A stretch of DNA of 64,000 nt from Brachyhypopomus gauderio (taxonomy: Eukaryota > Chordata > Actinopteri > Gymnotiformes > Hypopomidae): NCBI RefSeq assembly GCF_052324685.1, contig NC_135211.1:4848368-4912367 (forward strand), written 5' to 3'. A program made the translations under genes and the position numbers. The notes below the pieces were generated by a model. The model saw nothing but the letters and a program-made list of their open reading frames with translations. It had not been told where the DNA came from and made no database searches. Shown here one piece after another: positions 42,647 through 54,998 of the stretch; position 1 is the first letter of the stretch, and the number at the start of each line of letters is the position of its first letter.

Positions 42647-43146
42647 TGTAACGCAGGCACCTCCTCAGCTAGGAGGCAGACAAACGCTGAGGAGAGCGAG
42701 ATTTATTAGAAGGAATTCCATAATCATAGTCGTAACAACAGGCAGGGGTTGTAACAGGTGAGCCATCCAGGTTTGACAAGTTGATCGGCATAATCAGACA
42801 CACAAAGAGAACGAACAGGGCAATGGGGAGAACACTAAAAGGAATGAACAATGGAACAGGAACAATACTCACGAAATCAAATAACAAGGATCGCGGAGCA
42901 CATTGGCAAATACCGACGGAGCAAATGAACAGAACAACCGAAAACGGGCTAGGGAGACACAGGGATATAAATACACAGAACTAGACTAGACACAGGTGAA
43001 GACAATGACAACATGGGCATGGCAGACAGAGGGAAACTATGGTAACAGACAAGCAAGGCGGGATTAACAAGCAAGGAACAACAAAGACACGAAGAGCAGG
43101 ACACCGGAGTGACAGCTAGGAGAGGGGGGAGTAGCCCTACGTGACA
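42647..43146 (-). mobile_element. Probable solo LTR
   Basis: 500 bp with TGTAACGCAGGC ... CCTACGTGACA ends and an AATAAA read on the minus strand near 42703. Flanks ACAAA/ATAAA agree in four of five bases. The minus-strand orientation is inferred from the polyadenylation-type signal. Sequence on both sides is a short imperfect repeat (AAGTGTGCT.CAAATGCACA). Confidence 0.55.
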
Positions 43147-43376
43147 ATAAAATGTAGCTGGGAAAATTATATTACTATATTACAAGTGTGCTGTAAATGC
43201 ACATCAATGCATAATACATAAACTGTAGCTGGGTAAATTATAGTAGTGTGTCGTTAACAGTGGTGAACGGGATTCTTCAAGCCACCAGATTTAATCCGTC
43301 ACCATATCCAGTCACGAAAATCCATGAGAAATTTGGTGGAGACACTACACATTACTGAATTGTTTACTAAAACTAT

Positions 43377-43727
43377 TAAGGGAAGGAGAATTGCAGGTGT
43401 TCATACACACGTTGACTCGCTAGCCAGCAGAGGTGTCAATTCCAGGTTCCGAAAGTAAAAGTCCTCACCAGGATTTTGCTCAAGCTTGCTAGATTTTCTA
43501 ATTAGTGCAATCCAGGTAAAATTAGTAGAATCAACACAATCCAGGAAGCCTGAGCAAAATCCTGGTGAGGACTTTTACTTTCTGAACCTGGAATTGACTC
43601 CTCTGCTAGCCAGGTAAAATGAAATGAAATGTGTGCTCATTTCACATTGCACATTTCATTTCATTTTAAAATACCTGGCTAGCTAGTCAAGGCGTGTATT
43701 GAGAACACCTGCAGTTTCCCTTCCCGC
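43377..43727. repeat. Palindromic element with a nested hAT MITE
   Basis: Outer inverted arms (GGTGTTCATACACACGTTGA side and its complement near 43683-43715) enclose an AT-rich hairpin (GAAATGAAATG/CATTTCATTTC) and a 178-bp MITE. The right arm ends a few bases before the partial USP duplicate begins at 43733. Confidence 0.7.
43428..43605. mobile_element. 178-bp hAT MITE
   Basis: Terminal repeats CAGAGGTGTCAATTCCAGG and its complement, extending about 50 bp, with 8-bp target duplication CTAGCCAG (43420-43427, 43606-43613). No coding capacity. Confidence 0.88.
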
Positions 43728-43732
43728 CTCCA

Positions 43733-44928
43733 GAACGCCACTCTGCAGTGTCTACTGAGTCGCTCCTGCTTCTGGAGCCCCATCAGAGCTCAGTGCTCCA
43801 GCTGGACGGATCCATCCAGCTGCCAGATGCTCAGGTAGCCAATCAGGAACAGAGGATTCACTTGTTTAAATGAACTGTTCAAATATGATGGCTTAGGGAG
43901 GTGTTGTGATGCTGAGAGAAATAAACCACTTTGGTCTCCCTGTTACCTTGCGTAGATGTTTTGCAGATTTGCAGCAAGGCAGGCTCACTAGTCGTAGCTC
44001 TTCACAGAAGAAGAAGCTCCTGAGAGCCCTGAATGCCTGTATTTCAGTCAGATGCCCAGCGTTTGGAGAGGACTACGGACAGGTTCAGCTAAACAACCCT
44101 CTGAGCCATTCAGAACACATCAGAACCACATGCAGTAGCCTGCAGGAACTGCACACAACCTTCTTTGTTTTCTCACTCTGTTGCTGCTGAAGTCCAGGAG
44201 TAATGCCGTTCTGATGTACTGTCTTCCACAGGATGCCCATGAGTTCCTGATGATGTGTTTGCTTCAGCTGAAGGAGGAGGGAGAGACACTCAGGGTTTCC
44301 TCCTTCTCTTACATCTGCCCTGTGGCAAATTTTGAGTTTCACCTCAAATCTGTGCGCACCTGCAGCAGGTAATTCTTTGCTATATCACCACATCTCCTTC
44401 TTGTAAATCAACTGTTCTTAACATGTGTTTCTTCAGAGTGTGCATTGTCACAAAGTATGCACACACTTGGTATGGGATAATGTGGGTTATTTCTGTGTGA
44501 ATGTTGTAACCTCTCTGTTGATTTCTGTTGTTTGAAAGCTGTGGACTGCAGAGCTCCAGAGTGGAGGACTTCAACCACCTCTCTGTTAACCTGAGCTCTA
44601 CCTTGACTGACAGCCTACACAATTACTTCAAGGTCTGTCACCTCACACACCCCTACTGGACAACACTTTTTTGCCAGTTTGTTAAGTTAGGGAGCCATCC
44701 TAACCATTGTCACTCTCAATGAAAACTTTTTTTCAGTCAACGGTTTTGGAGTTCAAATGTGAATGTCAAGGTCAAGGTACCAAGGCATGTGAAGTGGTGG
44801 AGTTCTTCACACTCCCACGGTGAGTCTCGCATTATGTGAATTACCACAAACAATGAGTTTTAAAGCAGTCATCTCACACTCTTCCAGTTCTTACATAATT
44901 TTTCCTTTTGGAACAGAGTTCTGATCCA
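43733..44928 (+). pseudogene. Partial copy of the USP gene (five exons)
   Basis: Matches 47929-49116. Exons 43733-43834 (truncated), 43956-44082, 44232-44368, 44539-44632 and 44737-44819 correspond to exons 6-10 of the USP gene; exon 11 stops after its first bases. Similarity begins just after the catalytic Cys box (it starts at NATLQCLLS) and ends before the His box, so it cannot make an active protease. It has one 3-base insertion (CECQGQG) relative to the parent, and otherwise open frames, so it is recent. Confidence 0.9.
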
Positions 44929-45064
44929 CTCCCATCAGACCCTCCCATCAGACACTTCCATCAGACACTTCCTTACGTAACAGAAGTGGCTTTATCCAAG
45001 TTAGATGTCGTGCTGTTGACACCTGATTAAAAAATCTTCATCGTATAGAAATCTGGCAAATCTG

Positions 45065-45067
<3 letters not shown>

Positions 45068-45124
<57 letters not shown>
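45068..45124 (+). repeat. (TG)n microsatellite
   Basis: About 28 TG units directly visible. Confidence 0.98.
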
Positions 45125-45127
<3 letters not shown>

Positions 45128-46054
45128 GTTTTTGCTTGTTTTTTGTTAATGACAATTGGATGGATTTTATTCCTCTCTCTACAGCTACAATTTGAATCTG
45201 AATTTTGTATATTTATTTAATGAAAATGCAGTTTTACTTTTTCTGTCAAGTTGTAATTTGATCAAATTAAATTTGTACTCCATGACTTGAATTTCTATGC
45301 ATGTTTTGGAAACATATATCCTTTATAATGTTGTCAAACTACATTCAGTGTAAATGCAGGAAAGGCAATCTATAGATTCAGTCAGGCAATCAGCTGTGAA
45401 GAAACAATTTATAAGCAATCAGGAAATATTTTAGGACAACCTGAAATATTGTTGGACAGTTATAAATTAGAGGGGACTTTAAAATGCAAAAAGAGTAGCT
45501 GATACTGTACATGTGAAGTATAATTGAACCGCACTTTTCATAAAAGCTCAAAGCCCTGCAAGGTGCCAAAGCTGTGTGTGTAATTGTGCAGATTTCTTTC
45601 ACTAATCAGTATCTTACATTCTAGTATGTGGATTTTTCTAGTATAATAATGTATAAGATGAATCACTAAACCTTAGCACTAAAGGGTGAAGGGATTTCAT
45701 GATCCATGAACCATGACCATGAACTTGGTCGTCCCCTGCGGAGTATATTGCAGAGTCACTGAAAGGTTGCAAAGGAAAGATTGGGCAAACAAAAACAAAA
45801 AAACACACAAAACCCTCACAACATCGGGCATCATCATGACAGTCAAGAGATGATTTAGCCCCAAAACCTCATCTAGATGAGATTCTTAACCCAACTGTGG
45901 GCCGCGAACGCCACCTTGAGGGCCTCAAAAGAACAACAGTTTTAAACTTTGGGCCGCAGAGGGCCGCCGGACCGCATTGATTTTGAATAAAATGCAGTAC
46001 ACTTTCTCACCACTAGTAGCGGTAGTGCGTCACTTAGATATTTAAACAACGTAT
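45125..46054. other. Intergenic, mostly unassigned
   Basis: No exon recognised. 45897-45980 (GGGCCGCGAACGCCACC ... GGGCCGCCGGACCGC) resembles the GGGCC-rich subterminal part of a hAT, without recognisable ends. 44937-44985 has short CCATCAGACACTTC repeats. Confidence 0.4.
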
Positions 46055-46460
46055 TTAATATAAGTTAAACTTATATAGCGCCTTTCTAGTACCCAAGGAC
46101 ACTTTACAAAAATCCTATGGGGAAAAAAAACAAATAACAATTAAATAAATAAATATAATTAATTAAACCATACTATGACTATGTGGAAGGGAGAAAATAC
46201 TGAGAGAAAAGGTGAGTTTTAAGCTGAGTTTTGAAGGAGGAAAAGGATGAACAGAGGCGGAGATGTTGCGGGAGGCCATTCCACAGTTTTGGGGCCATTA
46301 CACAGAATGAGCGCCCACCAGCAGTAACAAGCTTGTATTTTGGAATCACCAGAAGACCTGTGTCTGAGGACCTAAGTGTTTGGTTTTGGATATAGGGTAT
46401 AGAAGTTGTGCTAAATAGTCTGGAGCTTACAGCTTCACACTTAACGACAACAGAACGCAG
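46055..46460 (-). mobile_element. L2-type LINE 3' fragment
   Basis: The minus strand encodes VTAGGRSFCVMAPKLWNGLP and FKTQLKTHLFSQYF, the L2 C terminus, followed by the tail ending near the reverse complement of TTATATAGCGCC. 5'-truncated. Confidence 0.8.
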
Positions 46461-46622
46461 CACTATTACGTCATATAGCTACTGACGTTAACAACGAGGC
46501 CGTGACAGCGCTGCACAATAGAACCAGGTCAATATATCGCGAACATCACATTTAAAGTACCTGCAAACCCGACGCGACGACGTTTACATTAATTCTGTTA
46601 GGAAGGAGCGTATATCGGACAA

Positions 46623-49600
46623 ATGGGTTGCATTTACTCGTGTATGAAGGTAGCTATCTAACGTTTTTATACGTTGTGGTCTAAAAAGGAGTAACCGGCA
46701 TTTTTATACCGGTTATTCTCCGATTCTCCGATATTTTCTCCGATATTTTTTCGATTTAAGATGTGATGCTTTTTAGGGTGTACTGAGGTTTCCCATACCC
46801 ATGATTTGACAAACCAATGCTTTCCTACAGAAAAAGAACAAAGAGGGTGTGAATAGTGAAGTTAAAAAGAAGAAAAAGCAAAGATGGTGGAGACATATAG
46901 AGTCATCCTCCCTGACACAAGTAACTGACACTCAGTCCTTGAATGTCAGCTCCTCCTCCATCTCTTGCTCCTCTTCCTCTGAGGGACACTTAACCAGGTA
47001 TGAAAACCGTCCCAGCCTTATGAATTGTGTAGTCACATGCACATGTGTAGTCACATGCACATTTGGTTATTATTTATTCTGTCTATGATTTTTCCCTGGA
47101 ATTATTTGCCCCCAGGTCCAACAACAAACTCCCTACTGAACCCAAGAACACGGAAGGGATTGTTCCTGGTCAGAGCTCAGAATCTTTTATGATTTTGTCC
47201 CTTTGCATAGTATGTTTTAGTCAAAGACACTTACTCCAAGGTTTTGTTCTCTCCATAGGGGCTGCTGATAAAGATGTGTGCTCCGTGCCCATGGATAGGT
47301 GGGTACATTATTAAAGTCATCTTCATGGCACAGTAAAGTATGGACAATCTATAATGGTTATATATTGACATTGTGGCATAAATCAAGAGAAACTGAAAAA
47401 TATTAAAAACAACATTTGTATGTATGTGAACATTTTGTGCACTACACAAACTCCATATTCATCTGTCACTTCTACTCTCTCTTTCAGATTTCCGGCTGTT
47501 GTGGTAGAGGGAGACTTTCGTGTGCAGAATTTGCAGCACCTGTTACCGCACATCGTCAGTAGTGAAAGGGTGACTGAGAGTGGCCAGGGTGAGGGCCAAG
47601 GACACGCCCCCACTGTTTCTGCTGGCAGAGACACAGAGATCCGACAGCTCGGGTAAAGACAGAACACGTTGTGTTTTAGCACACAACCATTACGTGATTT
47701 TGCAGTGTACACAGATGTAATGTACACAGTCTTTATCTCTGAACCAAAATAAAGGCACGTAGCAATTAAAGGAGCAATAAGTATTTTTGCAGTTCTTCTT
47801 CAAATTCTGAAATTACGTGACATTGACACCTAGTGGCCTGGAAGTTTTACTGATTATGTATTAAATCTATTCTAAACATTAATGTCCTGTTAGGTTTCCC
47901 AACATTGGGAATACATGTTATATGAACGCCACTCTGCAGTGTCTTCTGAGTCTCTCCTGCTTCTGGAGCCCCATCAGAGCTCAGTGCTCCAGCTGGACGG
48001 ATCCATCCAGCTGCCAGATGCTCAGGTAGCCAATCAGGAACAGAGGATTTACATGTCTAAATGAACTGTTCAATTATGAGTGCTTAGAGAGGTGTTGTGA
48101 TGCTGAGAGTTATAAACCACATTGGTCTCCCTGTTACTGTGCGTAGATGTTTTGCAGATCTACAGCAAGGCAGGCTCACTAGTCGTAGCTCTTCAAAGAA
48201 GAAGAAGCTCCTGAGAGCCCTGAATGCCTGTATTTCAGTCAGATGCCCTGCGTTTGGAGAGGACTACGAACAGGTTCGGCTAAACAACCCTCTGAGCCAT
48301 TCAGAACACATCAGAACCACATGCAGTAGTCTGCAGGAACTGCACACAACCTTCTTTGTTTTCTCAACTCTGTTGCTGCTGAAGTCCAGGAGTAATGCCG
48401 TTCCGATGTACTGTCTTCCACAGGATGCTCATGAGTTCCTGATGATGTGTTTGCTTCAGCTGAAGGAGGAGGGAGAGACACTCAGGGTTTCCTCCTTCTC
48501 TTACATCTGCCCTGTGGCAAATTTTGAGTTTCACCTCAAATCTGTGCGCACCTGCAGCAGGTAATTCTGTGCTATATCACCACATCTCCTTCTTGTAAAT
48601 CAACTGTTCTTAACATGTGTTTCTTCAGAGTGTGCATTGTCACAAAGTATGCACACACTTGGTATGGGATAATGTGGGTTATTTCTGTGTGAATGTTGTA
48701 ACCTCTCAGTTGATTTCTGTTGTTTGAAAGCTGTGGACTGCAGAGCTCCAGAGTGGAGGACTTCAACCACCTCTCTGTTAACCTGAGCTCTACCTTGACT
48801 GACAGCCTACACAATTACTTCAAGGTCTGTCACCTCACACACCCCTACTGAACAACACTTTTTTTGCCAGTTTGTTAAGTTAGGGAGCCATCCTAACCAT
48901 TGTCACTCTCAATGAAAACTTTTTTTCAGTCAACGGTTTTGGAGTTCAAATGTGAATGTGGTCAAGGCACCGAGGCATGTGAAGTGGTGGAGTTCTTCAC
49001 ACTCCCACGGTGAGTCTCGCATTATGTGAATTACCACAAACAATGAGTTTTAAAGCAGTCATCTCACACTCTTCCAATTCTTACATCATTTTTCCTTTTG
49101 GAACAGAGTTCTGATCCTCCACATTAAGAGGTTTGACATGCTGGGCAAGAAACTAACAACCCTAATGGACATCCCCTCAGAGCTGGACCTCTCTGTCCTC
49201 CCTGGAGTGGCTTCACTCGGGCAACCGTTAAGGTCAGCTTGTACAACGGCCTGAGCATACGCTCTCTCACCTCTGTCCACCCTTTCACAATTAGCAATGA
49301 GACGCTAACTGAATGGCTTTGTGATGTGTCCACAGTGGACCAGCATACACCCAGGACAAAGGACATGAGGAGGATAATCTGGAGAAAAGCTCTGTGCCAG
49401 AACAAGGTAAACATCAGCCATTTTCCTACAGTGATCAATTAAATTTTGGATTTACAACCTGTCTACGTTTATACGTACCTGCCATAATGATGTAGTTCTC
49501 TCAACCCATTAGTAGTAAATGAGAGCAGAGAAGGACAGGGAGAGAAAGTACAGCACGTCAGCCCACTGGTGAGGAAATAGAGAGAGAGATGAAAAAGAAG

Positions 49601-50178
49601 ATTGAAAGATGCTGAGAGAGACTGAGAAAGACAGACTGAGAGAGATAGATAGATATGAGAGAGACCCATATCAACGATCTAAGATGCATTCTTACTTAAT
49701 CATATGAAAAAACAGATGTACTTGTTGTTTGCAGGAAACTGTTCACACAGACATCTACAGACTCCACGCTGTGGTGTCTCATTTGGGTGGCAGCATGGAC
49801 AGTGGTGAGCAGTCTGATAATATCCACAAACATGCAGTAGAAACTATAAAGTGACTAATGACATCTTGCTTCCCTGACAGGGCACTACATCAGCGACGTA
49901 GCTGAGGAGAAAGGAGAGTGCTGGTTAAAATTCAACGATTCAAAGGTTTCAAAAAAGACAGAGCCAGCCGTCCTTAAGAGCAGGGCAAAAACAGCCTACC
50001 TGCTTTTCTACATGCAAAGGTAGTAGCTCACCTTCTAACTCAGGTACATCTGCTGAAACACATAGAGAACTGGCTGAATTCCAGCTGCTCCTGTTTTGCT
50101 GTTGTCTCCAGTGGGGCTGGAGAGAAGAATGTGGTCCCGTGGATGGTGGACCAGGGAGAAGCAGCAGTATCCCCCTAA
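46623..50178 (+). CDS. USP37/26/29-like ubiquitin carboxyl-terminal hydrolase
   Basis: Fifteen exons: 46623-46649, 46831-46997, 47116-47168, 47259-47298, 47488-47652, 47894-48025, 48147-48273, 48424-48560, 48731-48824, 48930-49009, 49107-49232, 49336-49406, 49751-49804, 49881-50019 and 50112-50178. All phases fit (1479 bases, 492 codons plus TAA). Family C19 cysteine protease that removes ubiquitin. Catalytic Cys in NIGNTCYMNATLQ, DAHEFLMMCLLQLKEE, His in GHYISDV, third residue in WLKFNDSKV; zinc-type CxxC pairs TCSSCG and CECG. RVLILHIKRF is typical of USPs, and the order is that of USP37/USP26/USP29. It is far shorter than USP37 (about 980 residues) and lacks its PH-like N-terminus and the insert with UIMs. 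The start MGCIYSCMK has Gly2 and Cys3, a possible acylation signal. Exon 13 uses the acceptor at 49750; an earlier AG at 49734 breaks the phase. Confidence 0.88.
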
Positions 50179-51239
50179 ACCCAACTCCATGCCATGACTA
50201 AGTCAGGATACACATGTAAGCACCTACATCCACACTTAACAAGACAGGCTACACATCTGCTCAGTTCAGTTCAGGTCTATTTCTGTCTGTTCCTGTCGTC
50301 CAATCGTAGGAGATAATTCATTAAGAACGGCTTCTGCCTTTCAGATTTGGGAACATAGATACCTCTGTCCATGGGGACAGATACAAATTCCATAAGATTT
50401 TACATGTTGGCAGAAACCTAACCTTTACCCTGCCCTTACAATCAAAATTATAAGGCTAGACACAATTAGAAACTTCCTTCCTAAATTACCGCTCACACTG
50501 GTATGTGTGGTATATTACATCTTTTTATATTACTGGTAATATTCAAGTGAGTTATTATTTGCTCAACATTAACACTCCTCCCCCCTTGTGTGATAAGGCT
50601 ACAGACTACCATTTTAAAATGATTAATGCTTAGATGGTATTTTCATTACAATTAATTAGTTAAATATGATTCAGACCAGCAGACTACAGGCAACTGCTAA
50701 ACAACAAGCTGTAAAGGTGATCATCACTTCAATGCTATATCCGTTATATCTGTTAATGGGTTGCGTTTCTATGGGAATTGTGTAAATAGCCCCTTGCTTT
50801 TCTTCCAAATCTTAGTAGATAAAAGGCTTTCTAATAAAAAATGACTATTTATGAATGACGTCACTTTAGACAGCATGTAGCCTAGATGACCTGTCAACGC
50901 TTGATTTTCTCCACCATTCATGTGTTAAAGGCCAGAAAAGGCGTGACACAGGCGGACACTGCTCCCGACTCTGGCAAGTACGCAACAAAGCGGAAAGACT
51001 TCCGTTGTTTGAAGGGTGAACCGAGTGAACCAAGCGGTGTCTGTTTTGTCCGACTGATCTGAGAAGTTGGGACGTGCCGGAGTAAATACAGCTGAGCTGC
51101 TGGTGGAAGCGAGAACGTGAGAGACTCTGCTGCTGGTGCTGTCTGTGCACGAGAAGCGCACTGATAAAAAGGAAGGGTGAGGACGCTCACCTTTCCCAAA
51201 GCTAAGTGCAACCCCCTACCTTTTTAGAAGAATTTTAAC
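50179..51239. other. USP 3' flank and unassigned sequence
   Basis: Probable 3' UTR, with an AATAAA near 50831. 50870-51180 is GC-richer with several overlapping minus-strand frames that look like by-products. No gene or repeat recognised. Confidence 0.35.
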
Positions 51240-51734
51240 CTTCTGCCATCCACCAGTCGTAGTTTTAGGGCAGTACATTTTAATCGTTTTAGTTTGTTGG
51301 AGTCCGTTGCTATAAATACTGAAGTTGCTTTCTATTAGGCTGGGTACTGCTATAGGTTTATTTCATTATTTGATTTTTGGTTGTGTGTAAGGGATTTGGA
51401 TTTGTTTGGTTTGATTTATTTTGGGGTTTATAATTTGGAGGGTTTGCTGTGGTGTTAAGTAGTTTTTTTTTCCAGTGCTAGCCTATTAGGGAACATTTTG
51501 TTTGGCTAAAATATTCTATATTCTTTGGGCTCCATTTTTGTGTTGCGTCTTTGTGGGTTTGTGTGTTTCTTTGTTACAATTTCAGTTATTTTGAGTGGTG
51601 ACTGCGTTTTGTTTTTGTTCTGTCCTTTGTCTGCAGCATTGCTATCCAGAACACTAAGTGGACTGTTGCGTGTCCCTCCTTGAACTGGCTGCCGAGGTTC
51701 TGGACTGGGACTGGGTGCACTTGGAGTTGATGGA

Positions 51735-51765
<31 letters not shown>

Positions 51766-51905
51766 TTCTTTTGTAGAATAAATATATTGTGCAAATTCCC
51801 ATCTTCTCTCTGCATTTGTCAACTTGCGACTCCCCAAGGTGTAGTGGTTGGGATTGGGCTAAGGGAAATATAAAATTTTGCCCTTTGTCTGGAAAGGCCG
51901 TGACA
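51240..51905 (+). mobile_element. LTR-like remnant (right copy)
   Basis: T-rich sequence ending in GGCCGTGACA with AATAAATATATTGTGC upstream. Same as positions 1-377 in the left copy. A possible 5' start near 51295 (TTAGT flank) is not convincing. Confidence 0.35.
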
Positions 51906-52050
51906 TTAGTAGTAAATAGTTCTTAGTTCTTTTCTCTGGCTGTTTGCCTAATGTAGCTCCTCAGTCATTTTGGACTCCTCAGTTTTTACATTGTATTTGA
52001 TAATTGCCAGTGTTTGCTTTGAAAGTGAGTGTGCTGGTTGTGTTCTCCAG

Positions 52051-52229
52051 AGATCTGCACAATGCATTTATCACACTGTTCACGCTGCTCACCATGACTC
52101 ACTGGTGTGTCCTGCTGTCAGAAGTACAAAGGGTTCCAGAGCTGGACAGCATCACCTGCAGCATTTACATCGTTCTGTGGATTTGTATTTGCTCCTTCAT
52201 ATTCCTGAACATTGTAATTGGCATTTTTG
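52051..52229 (+). pseudogene. catsper2: catsper2 pore/S6 exon (right copy)
   Basis: Same exon as 523-701 with two visible amino-acid differences: filter tract TMTHW instead of TITHW, and ICICSF instead of ICIRSF before S6. The filter Asp is absent in both copies. Upstream lie the LTR-like remnant and the 3' end of the USP gene, so the voltage-sensor exons are missing here: a 5'-truncated gene. Confidence 0.72.
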
Positions 52230-52849
52230 GTAGGTTACACTACAAGTCATTAGTTGTGCTGAATGAAATATGCAGATGGTAAAGTAGTGCAAGGGCAGAA
52301 GAATTCATTCATTGTCATTTAATGAACAATATTAATAAGCCAAATCCATGTTGCATACCCACACATGAAAATACATTCGGTTCTGTAAGGAGCGAACTCT
52401 CAAGTGCAACAACGAATTGAAATGCAGGTGAGTAGTTCTTTCATGCTGTAGTTTTTTTACTTAAACAATTTGCTCAGACAATCTTTATGCATGCAAATAG
52501 ACAAATTAATAGCCAAGTTTTGTTTGTTTTTGTTCTGATTTTAGCAGATTAAGCCAGTCTCTAGTTAGTGGGTAAGTAATGGTCCCACATAGATGGGAAG
52601 CAAAACCTGTAACATTTGTGACTGTAATATGTGCTGGAAAAACCACAAAAGGATCTAAATGCAGCGTAGTGCTTCTTTATTCTCCAGACACAATCTACTG
52701 TAGCTAGCAGCACAAGACACACACAACACGCAGCACAAAAAGAAGCGAACACAGGGCAGCAGGGTCGGGACAGCATAGTCCATACAGTCCAGAGTCCGTT
52801 ACAAATCCAGGGGTCGGGCTGAGAATGAGGTGTAAGGGAGAAGCAAAGG

Positions 52850-54185
52850 CATGGGTTAAAGTTCTCCGTCACTACGACGGATTTCCGTCATTTGATTTTT
52901 TTGGGGAAAAAATCCGTCAAATCATAATAAACAACAGACGCACGTGCTATCTGTTTTGTGGCCGAAATATGATTCTCACTGGCGCTCATCAGCGCTGGAT
53001 GGATGACGGCGGTGTCATTTGATTGACTTGCGGTTCATTCCGCCTTCAGATTTGCGGATGTTACGTAGAAAAGTTTTTACCCCCCTCCTGCCTGGTGTGA
53101 CCGTAGCGCGCGACTCTGTACACCTGCGCGAACGGCGGAGGCTACTTGCTGCGTCACATTCTTTTTGCAGTGTAGTCCCCTCAAAAACAGGGGAATGAAC
53201 ATTTACCTGACCAATTGTAATGTTGCATTAGTGCTGGAATTTAGGCTAAAGTACTTTAAAATGCTTGAAAATGTAACTACTTCGTTTCACAACAAATATC
53301 TGTCTGACTGAACAGTTATTACGCTAACAAATACGAGCCTCTTGTAATTCCAGGATAAAACATGAGAGAACGTGAAGTCGTTAAGATTGGGCGTTTTGAA
53401 AATAAACCACCATTAAATAATGTGATAAAAAGAGAATTATTTCGAATCAATTCGAGTATATGTATAAATATTTAACTTAATTAAATTTAACGTTGAGAAC
53501 GCGTTGAAATGGACCTTGAAAGTGACGTACAAGTGCTTTAATTCCACCTTATAAAGGTGTATGAACCCGGCAAACATGACTTGGTTCACTGCGCTGAAGC
53601 GAAGTTACAAAATTCGAGAGGTGCACGACTGCGAGGCTCTCGCGCACGGGTGGAGCCACCGCGATTACGTCATTTTCGGCGTGCGGACCCTCGCGCTGCT
53701 CACGCCACTCGTGCTGCGTCAAGTGTAAAGGCTTAAACCAGGCTTAACATGGATGGTGTTGTTCTGTTTGTATTTAAAAGCTCTATCCAGTGGTGTTAAT
53801 TTTTTTGTAACATACCTACTTAAAGCAGGTAATCTTACGGCTTATGTTTTTGCGATGGTGAATCTGATAAAAACAAGAGAGCTTCATACCTTTTAAACCA
53901 GGATTCACTAAATTTGACTTGATCTTTAAATAATTTTCTGGAAGAGGACCCCCAGATAACTCCCATTAAATACACATTTATGTACATTTACTGCTCAGGT
54001 GTTCATTCTCCCTTCTCTCCTTACACAGGCTGTTTAGATAAATATACTTTATAAATGTGTTTATTGTGTAGAATTAGGCAAAAGAGGCCGTGTCCCAACT
54101 ACACCACATTTTCAGTAATTGCTGGCATTGTCTTTTGCCAAGAAAAAATTTTCAGTCAAATGAAAATTTCTTGCTTTAACCCATG
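52850..54185. mobile_element. hAT element, right copy only
   Basis: 1336 bp with 12-bp inverted ends CATGGGTTAAAG/CTTTAACCCATG and 8-bp target duplication AGCAAAGG (52842-52849, 54186-54193). The left copy has the empty site at about 1312. No transposase frame. 53155-53710 matches the interior of the other two hATs noted. It sits in the intron before the catsper2 C-terminal exon. Confidence 0.92.
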
Positions 54186-54601
54186 AGCAAAGGTCACAAC
54201 ACCGGTAGGCAAAAACGAGCAAGGAACGCTCACTATGCAACGTCAGAGGCAAAACTTCACAATGTAAAGTGGTGAGTGAGTAGTGTAAGAAAGGTGGAGG
54301 AGGGTGGGGACACACAGGGACAGGTGGAGGTCATTAGTATTCAGGAGATTGGACATGCATGTTTCGAGAAGTTGAGACCCTGGCGCTGTGACTTCAGAAG
54401 AGCGGGAGGCTTGTGTAGCTTCACTCCTTCCTTACAGTCACTTGTGTAGAATAAGTGAAGGGTGTGTGCAGATGTGTGTGGGCGTCTCCCTTGGGCTACA
54501 GGGCTGGCATACCATGACAAGCCCTAGTCCAAAATACAATGTACAACTTTTTGGTTACTATATAGGTATTTTTTGGTTACTGCATTTTGCTCTTTGTCCA
54601 G

Positions 54602-54839
54602 ACTTCCTACTACACTTGAGGAGGATGAGGAGTCTATTTCCACCCAGGAGGCTCCACTGTATATGAAGAAGATATTTTAGACTGGGAGACGTATGTGGAG
54701 GAGAACATGCAGGCGATGCAGCTCCAGATGGAGGATGAGAAGGTGTTGTGGCCCAAGGAGCTTCTCCTACGTTACTTTGTGCTGATGAACAGACTCCAGG
54801 ACATCCTGGATACCAGGATGCATCTGCAGAACCTACCAG
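54602..54839 (+). pseudogene. catsper2: catsper2 C-terminal exon (right copy, uninterrupted)
   Basis: Uninterrupted version of the exon split at 1833/4117 in the left copy. LDWETYVEENMQAMQLQ and [17 protein letters not shown] match the CatSper2 C-terminal region. The TA frameshift in CTGTATATGAAG, with in-frame stops on either side, is present here too, so this exon is not functional as read. Confidence 0.75.
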
Positions 54840-54924
54840 GTAAACCTATTAGGTGGTTTACAGCACTGAAGGTGAAAGCTAGTGTTTGAGTGAGTGAATG
54901 ACCTTTTTGTCTCTTGTCTTCCAG

Positions 54925-54998
54925 CTCAGCTGTTGCTTAACCTCCAAGATTCCAGTTACACTCCAGAGTCACTCCAGTCTCCAGTTAAAGCAGAATGA
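54925..54998 (+). pseudogene. catsper2: catsper2 last exon (right copy)
   Basis: Identical in structure to 4339-4412 (AQLLLNLQDSS and onward to TGA), with AATAAA overlapping the stop. Confidence 0.7.
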
